This document shows, in pieces, positions 58,010 through 64,000 of a stretch of DNA of 64,000 bases; positions within the stretch are counted from its first letter, which is position 1; each line of letters begins with the position of its first letter. A program made the translations under genes and the position numbers. The notes below the pieces were generated by a model that worked only from the letters and a program-made list of their open reading frames with translations, did not search any database and was not told the origin of the DNA. Origin of the DNA: Tolypeutes matacus (Eukaryota > Chordata > Mammalia > Cingulata > Chlamyphoridae); NCBI GenBank assembly GCA_026826555.1, contig JAKSZT010054576.1, positions 13,394,245-13,458,244 on the forward strand, in the 5' to 3' direction.

Positions 58010-58115
58010 TCCATGGTGTTGGCACTCAGGGGTTTTTATTTCCCATTATACGACGAGGAAACTGAGGCCCAGGAAGGGAAACAGCCTGCCCATAGTCACC
58101 AGCCCGTTAGTTGCA
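58010..58115 (-). mobile_element. MIR SINE fragment
   Basis: TTTCCCATTATACGACGAGG, AAACTGAGGCCCAGGAAGGG and CATAGTCACCAGCCCG. Confidence 0.65.
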
Positions 58116-58119
58116 CAAA

Positions 58120-59900
58120 CAAGAATGGCATAGGTCCTCAGCTTCCAGTCCAGAGCCAAAAAAGAGCTGTGTATCTCGCTGGGTTGAAGAGTATCCACAT
58201 TGATTTGTGACAGCTCCAAGGTCAAAAATCCTGTGAGCCCTTTAAGATGTGTTTTCTTAAAGCTGTAAGGCCTAAATATTCTGCTAGTGTCTTATGCTGG
58301 GTATGTGTTGAAAAGGGGAGCAGGGGTGAAAGATGCTTAAGTAAAAGACATATACAAAAACAGATACAGCCAGAGATTGTATTTTTATCCCTTCCTCTTC
58401 TTACAAAAAGCCTTAAACAAAATGTAGTTTCTATGACCAACAATTAAATAGACAATGGGGGGGGGGTGGTTAAGGAAGGGAATCAAGAGGAAAGAACACA
58501 ATAGGAAATTCAATTTGCCACCAAGAGAATGGTAAGCATCCATAACAAATGTCATAAAAGGCCCTGGGCATTTGTGAGAGGCATGAACTCTCTCTGAGGT
58601 TCCTGGCAGGCTATGCAAAGAGGGAAACACAATTAGCTATTCACCTCTACATTGCAGATGGGAGTCCTCATTTTACAAAAGAGACTCTTGTCATCCTCCC
58701 CCTCATTTTTCAATGTCATCAGCTCTGATTAGGCTCCATTTCCCATGTAGTAATTCTGTTTCTGGATCTGGAGCGCTGATCTGAAGTGACCTGCTACAAG
58801 GAGTGGACCTCTGAAGTCAGAGGAGCTGGGCTCTTTATATCCCTGCATCTCTGTTCAGCATCACCAGAACAGACAGGCAACAAAGGAGAAGTTTAAAAAC
58901 ACTCTGACTAGAGATTGCACCACCCGAAGAGCAATCCGAAATGATAAGGCAAAATCTCTGACTTTAACGCAGAAGTAAATGAGAAAAGACACGTTTGGGC
59001 CAACCTCACATCTCCTGGCCCCCACAGAGGTTTCTGGAAACACTTTCCTGCAAAGAGTGAGGCACCTGGGAAGAAGGAGATCCCACCCCCACCCAGGGCA
59101 GCACCCACTTGTCACCACGTCTTACCCAGCCCCACTGCTGAGCCATGAGTGGCTCATCCCACCCATCTCGGCCCCCCGCACGGAGTGAGCCACGATGCTT
59201 AGTGGGCAGGGTCACTGCATGCAGGAGGCTGGGGGCTGACCGCTCGAAGCACCAGAGCTGTAAACTGAGTCAGGCTTCCTGCAGGCAACAGAACATCCCA
59301 GGGCCAAAATTCGGATGTGCAGCTCTCAAAAGAAGCAGAGATTCTACTTTAGTGCTTCCGAGTCATGTGCTCCAAAGCGGCCTTTCACCAGAATTCCACA
59401 CTGGGATATTGAGAATATATACCTGTCTGCTACACTAGCTTGCTCCGAGATCCTAGGAAACTGGGTGAGGAAGAGAGGGGATCGCCGGGGCACAGGGTAG
59501 CCTGGCACCCCTGACGAACACCACGAGAGAGCATAGAGACCTCCGTCTAGTACCAAACAACTGGCATTTCATCTTTCCTTCGGCTGACCTGTGAGCCTCT
59601 CGCTAATGTGACTACCACTTAGCATCGCCACTGTCGCTGCCTTGGGATAGTTGTACCAATTAAATAATGTGACACTCTCGAGGTGTAAAGCTATGTATTT
59701 ACTTCCGAACCAGGGGCTTGAGGGTTCTTAAAGATTTCAAGTGGAAAAATCTTTCCACTCTTGAGGGTCACCATTTGCACCCACTGCTCACTGTTTGGAA
59801 AGGTCAGCACAAAGCAGTTTCAGGGGAGTAGCCGGGGGAGTGCATCCAAACTAGGGAGACCAGAGATGCGGGACGGGGCTGCAGAGGAACGGGGCTGCAG
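58120..59900. other. Intronic stretch without recognised gene
   Basis: Has a G run at 58457-58466. At 59876-59903 a 14-base unit (CGGGGCTGCAGAGG, then AA) is doubled. No repeat family or gene recognised. Confidence 0.4.
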
Positions 59901-59904
59901 AGGA

Positions 59905-60045
59905 ATTGGGATTGGATCCTGGGCTGGTCACTTAATCTCTCTGGGTCTCATGGTCCTATCTGTTAAGTGGGGACAAGGGTCTCTGCTACGTCATGAGGAA
60001 GATTAATTGGGATACAGTGCCTGAGCCAGCATCACCCGGGAGGCC
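59905..60045 (+). mobile_element. MIR SINE fragment
   Basis: GGGCTGGTCACTTAATCTCT, CTGGGTCTCATGGTCCTATC and GTTAAGTGGGGACAAGGGTC. Confidence 0.65.
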
Positions 60046-61385
60046 CAGGTAACCTAGAGGTCAAGTCCTGGGTCAACCTCGAGGGTCAGCTCCTGCTCTC
60101 CACGTGCTCAGCTCAGCCTCAGGATTTGGTTCTGTAGGGGCAGGGAGGGGTTTCTGGAAAACTCAACTTGCTGGGGTTTCACTGACAGCTGACGACACCT
60201 GAATGACGACGACAGGGCATTCCCGAAGCTCTTTAAAGGCTGCTCCTCGCGAGGGAGAAAATGATGGGCTTGGTGGCTGGCAAGACACGTCAGAAGACAT
60301 GTCACTGCCTCGAAAGCACAAAATAAGCAGAGTCTGGGTAACTAAACACTATTTTTATCGCCCTTCCGCCACTCTCATGCCACAGGCAAAAGCTGCTGCA
60401 TAAGGGAGGATGGCAGGGAAATTTTATTCAGAGCTTGGGGCGTCCAGAATATCAATGGGCCGGTGGGAAGCTGCACTGTGAGGCTTCTGGAGGCCAGGAG
60501 TCCTGGAGGGGCAGGGCCAGGCAGGGCCACTGGACTCTGAAATGTCCTTCTCCCAACACTCGGTCCTGGGGGAGGACCTTGTGTTATTTCTGCCCTGACC
60601 AGGAATCTCCCTGCTCATCGATTCCTTAGCACCAGGGGACACGATTTACCCTTCATTTCAGCTCTGGGCAAGTATGGTCAGAATTATGACAGTTCTCATT
60701 TCTGAAGACAGCAGAAGTAGCTTTCTTGGAAAGCTGGCTGCAGTGACCTGGAGGTGACCAGGATTTGTCCAAAGGACAAAGGCATGTTCATCAGGGCCTG
60801 GGGATGTGGTGGTGGTGGTGGTGGTAGTGGGGAGGGTGTAAGACATCAGTTCTGCATTTGTTTCTCCTGATATGAAGCTTGGCGGCCAGGCAGGGGCACA
60901 GCCAGTGCTGTTTTAGTGCTCTCCCTTCTGACCTCCAAATCCTGGCCCTGCTAGTCTCAGAAACTTACAGCTTTGCATAAGTTTATATGAGTGATTCAAG
61001 CAAGGAAGATCCTGCCTATGTGTTTATGAATAATCAAAGGCTAATTAGCCACGGGCCCATGGGACTAAGAATTAGATGTGCAAGACACATAAAAGGTTCT
61101 GAAAATAAAACCGTGAGGTGGATCTGGCATAAACGCCAGCAGGTATTGCTGGGAACAAGGTTGGCTGGGGCCCCGGGGCCCGGAGCCCGGAGCTAAATGG
61201 GGATGGAATTTTCTGGGGCCAGGCTGACCTACTGGACTACAAGTATGCCAGTCCCAAAGAAGGAAGGCTCACTGAGGATGTGGCCTTTCTTCATCAGCTC
61301 ACGGATCAATCAAAATCCAAGAAGAAAGAATCAATCAAAGCAAAGCAGTAAGAGTGAGCTTTGAGATTAGCGAGGAGAGAGGGGA
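60045..61385. other. Intronic stretch without recognised gene
   Basis: Only a (GGT)n run near 60808-60826 and an AT-rich block at 60965-61100 (GGCTAATTAGCC palindrome) stand out. Confidence 0.4.
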
Positions 61386-61389
61386 TGAT

Positions 61390-61515
61390 ATCCAGACTGG
61401 AGTCAAACCATCTGGTTCAAATCCTGGCTCCTTCCCTTCCTGGCTGTGTTAAATTGTTTTAACTTTTTTGAGTCTCAGTTTGCTCCTCTGTAAAATGGAC
61501 TTAAACACAAATGAT
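61390..61515 (+). mobile_element. MIR SINE fragment
   Basis: TTCAAATCCTGGCTCCTTCC, GAGTCTCAGTTTGCTCCTCT and GTAAAATGGACTTAAACAC. Confidence 0.75.
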
Positions 61516-61589
61516 CAGAAACTACCTTCAGATTTGTGTGTGTGTTTGTGTGTGTGGCAGGGAGAAGGAATAGGAGAGAGAAAGCAGAC

Positions 61590-61760
61590 CTAACATTGAC
61601 TGATTATTATGCACTAGACACAGTGCTAAAAGCTTTAGACTCTTTAGCTTATTCGATCTGCATAATAATCCAATGTGCTATTGGGTCTGCCATTTTTATA
61701 CCAGAGTGCTGAGGTTTAGAGAGGCACAGCCAGGGAGTGGAATTCCTTTCCATCTTGCTG
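61590..61760 (-). mobile_element. MIR SINE
   Basis: ACTGATTATTATGCACTAGA, CTGCATAATAATCCAATGTG and GAGGTTTAGAGAGGCACAGC. Confidence 0.75.
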
Positions 61761-62119
61761 CCTACAACTCCCAGTTTTCTCAGCCACACAACCACACACA
61801 CAGCACTTTTAAATTCCTATGTGCATTGCCAACTCGTGTCCTTACAACGGCTGTGAGACCCGGTACTGAATGCTGGCAGGGCTCTCATTTTACAGATGAG
61901 GAAGCTGAAGCATGTGCCTGAAGATCCCACTTGCCAAAGTCTCTACCAGGAAACCAGACACCCAAAAGAAAAGTCCAAACAAATGCAAAATGTGGTTCGG
62001 GTCAGGCGATAGCCAGGCGTGGAGGGGGGGCGGGGGGGGAGGGATGGGTGTCACATCTAGGAGGGAGGGAGAGGATGGGGGTGTCCTGTGCTCCAGCTCA
62101 GTACCTAGAACCCCGGAGG

Positions 62120-62335
62120 CCCATGACTAATGTTCACACCACACGCTGGGCCCACAGGATCTCACTGAGTCCTCACAGCCAGCCTAAATGGTAACAGCTC
62201 CCATTATTCCCATTTTACAGATGATGGGGCTGAGGTTCAGAGATACAAGAGCCTCCAGCCATACAGCAGGTGAATGGGGGAGTTGAGGGTTGAACCCGGT
62301 TGTCTGACATGCTCCCAGCTGCTCTGAGTTTGGAA
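62120..62335 (-). mobile_element. MIR SINE, near full length
   Basis: GATCTCACTGAGTCCTCACA, CCCATTTTACAGATGATGGG and GGGTTGAACCCGGTTGTCTG. Confidence 0.8.
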
Positions 62336-62494
62336 CCATGAGGAGTTGTCCTGCCAGTGCTGTGTGACCTTGGGATGGTCAGCTCCCTCTCTGGCCCCGG
62401 TTTCCTCAACTGACAGGGAAGGAGCTTGATGGAAGGTCCTTCAGCACCGACCTCCTGTGGTGGTCGATGACCTTAAACTGGTGTTTCTCCATGA

Positions 62495-62832
62495 AAATGG
62501 TGTAATCCACCTCAGGGCCTTTGCACAAGCCATTCCTTCTGTTTAGAAAACTCTTCCTCTAGATATCCTGAAAGCTCATTCCTCAGGCAACTGCTCAGAG
62601 GCCAACTCTTCCGAGAGGCCCCCCACAGACACTCCTGATCCCCTAGACTAGTTTCTCTCCACGCCACTGACTGCCATCTGGAATACTGTATATTTATTTG
62701 TTGTTGTCTGTATCCTCCAACTAGAACGTAAGCTACTTTGTTATGCCCCCAGTGTCTGTCCAAACACAGCCTGGCACTTGACAGGAGCTGGGTCAATATG
62801 TGCTGAACAGATGCCTGGATGTATGAAGCCCA
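62495..62832 (+). mobile_element. L2 LINE 3' end
   Basis: CCTCAGGGCCTTTGCACAAG, GCCAACTCTTCCGAGAGGCC, GTATATTTATTTGTTGTTGT and GAACGTAAGCTACTTTG. Confidence 0.88.
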
Positions 62833-63302
62833 TCTCAGCACACCTACTGTGTTCTAGACATTGTGGGAAAGCGGCGATTAACACCCCCCCCCCCACCTTC
62901 CTGCCCCAACCACCACCTTGATGGAATGCAGCTAGGTGAGATTCATGTTCAATCAGCCAATCTGAGTTGGAAGAAACAGCCTATAGAATGGGGGTGGGGA
63001 AGGCAGCAAGCCACAGTCAGACTTCATAGCCAGGCAAAGGGGGCCAGCAGTCTATGTGGGTGAAATACCGTTTAGGCCCCTCCATCCCACTGACCTGCCT
63101 GCTCTCTCTTAGGAACTCACCCAACAAACCACGGCCAAACACCAAGGCCTTTCATTACTCAGATGATTTAGCAGTGCGCAGGCTTTAATTACAGGCAACA
63201 CCCCTGCAGATAGGGGCTCGGGACCCTCCGTGAGTTTCCAGCACTCTCTACCTCTTGGTTCATTAGCTGAGGGTGTAGCACGTGGGGGCTGTAACAGTTT
63301 AC

Positions 63303-63364
63303 CCTTGACTCACCCATTGAAACTTCACCGGGGCCTTGACTCACCCATTGAAACTTCACCGGGG
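63303..63364. repeat. Perfect 31-base tandem duplication
   Basis: CCTTGACTCACCCATTGAAA begins at 63303 and again at 63334. Both units run to ACTTCACCGGGG with no visible mismatch, so the duplication is recent or an assembly artefact. Confidence 0.93.
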
Positions 63365-63679
63365 AGGTCTAGAAGCCCTTTTAATTTGCTCCCTGCAGAT
63401 ACTGAACCAGGAACCCTTGTACTAGATTCCCCTATCTGCTAAATGATAGTCATGACCCTTATAAACGAAGGTCAAGGAAAGGCTGTGGAAGAGGACCTGT
63501 TTGGGTTTTTACAGAGAGTTTCATAAAAGACTAGCAACATGGGAAGGATTTTGCTTTCCCCTCAACTTGGTGGGCACCCAAGACCTGGGAAAAGGCACAA
63601 TTTCAAAGCAGGTATCCAGGCAGCAGGAATGAAATGTGACTGCCTTGGATTCCTTTTAATGAGATGAGAATTGAAGTTT

Positions 63680-63706
63680 GAAAAAAAAAAAAAAAAAAAA
63701 AAAAAC
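63680..63706. repeat. A homopolymer
   Basis: About 26 A residues after GAAGTTTG, with no recognisable retroelement body before it. Confidence 0.85.
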
Positions 63707-64000
63707 TGTGCGAAGCTTTGTAGGGTAATATCAGATGACAAGAGGATAATTGGGTGATCAAATGCACAAAAGGAGGCGGGCATGGGGAGTCGGTAACTAA
63801 ATCAATAACCAGGTCGTGCAGAATTTAGGGGTCAGAACAGTAAGCTTCATTAAGAAACTGGAGCAAACTGACTTTGGATGGCTGAGAATCTCAACGCTAT
63901 GGAGACGTTTTGGCATTTCCAACAAAATGTTATCTTTTAAGAAGTGTGCAGCAGTTCCTTGTCTCAGAATTTAACCTTCAGATTTACTTGCACGTAAGTA

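Larger units (their letters stand above)
33256..64000 (-). other. XYLT1: XYLT1 intron upstream of the exon (probably intron 2), 3' part
   Basis: Intron sequence that continues past 64000. It hosts the antisense U7-C12orf57 retrocopy, an L1 3' end, two DAS SINEs, MaLR-type LTRs, MIR, L2 and hAT remnants and a minisatellite. No further XYLT1 exon was recognised, and the short preceding exon is assumed to lie outside. Confidence 0.85.

Noticed and set aside
1..64000. CRISPR arrays, operons, phage or bacterial mobile elements
   Set aside because: The window is clearly mammalian nuclear DNA. The only regular array (38640-39012) is a head-to-tail minisatellite without unique spacers.

Overview
This is a stretch of nuclear DNA from a placental mammal, most likely a xenarthran and probably an armadillo. 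It has the usual mammalian repeat load (MIR, L2, L1 3' ends, MER5/MER20-type hAT elements, MaLR-type LTRs). It also carries tRNA-derived SINEs of the armadillo DAS type at about 3101-3504, 5570-5690, 33715-33936 and 57370-57679, two or three of them bounded by clean target-site duplications (TSDs). Coding density is very low, as expected inside a large intron.

The window lies inside the xylosyltransferase 1 gene, XYLT1, read from the minus strand. One coding exon is certain, 33255 down to 32745. It starts after a good acceptor, ends at a strong GTAAGT donor, and encodes 170 codons of the stem region with the four cysteines of the pre-catalytic segment. By the human gene structure it should be exon 3. 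Positions 33256-64000 are then part of the upstream intron and 1-32744 part of the downstream intron. I recognised no second XYLT1 exon.

The most unusual object is a retroposed sequence at 42105-42906, antisense to XYLT1. Its 3' part is an intronless, fully open copy of C12orf57 (protein C10, 126 codons, 42403-42783), with AATAAA, a 14-base A tract and a 13-base target-site duplication (12 of 13 matching). Its first base after the 5' duplication is position 1 of a U7 small nuclear RNA sequence (42120-42180), with the histone-pairing 5' end, a U7-type Sm site and a hairpin with 10 paired positions. It then continues through a degenerate 3'-box-like motif into the C12orf57 leader. In human the U7 gene RNU7-1 lies just upstream of C12orf57 (recalled). 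The simplest reading is that a transcript started at the U7 cap site, escaped snRNA 3'-end processing, ran into C12orf57, was spliced and polyadenylated, and was copied into the genome by L1.

Layout: 1-1560 L1 3' end; 1600-32744 intronic DNA with MIR, L2, hAT and LTR remnants, a 460-base GGT/GGA-rich tract (11.76-12.22 kb) and a 10-base assembly gap (17629-17638); 32745-33255 XYLT1 exon; 33.7-34.3 kb DAS SINE, GATA/GACA repeat and L1 tail; 38.64-39.01 kb a 76-base minisatellite built from two 38-base half-units; 41.2-42.06 kb L1 3' end; 42.1-42.9 kb the U7-C12orf57 retrocopy; 43-64 kb more intronic DNA with old repeats and several repeat-poor, homeodomain-site-rich blocks that are candidate conserved non-coding elements.
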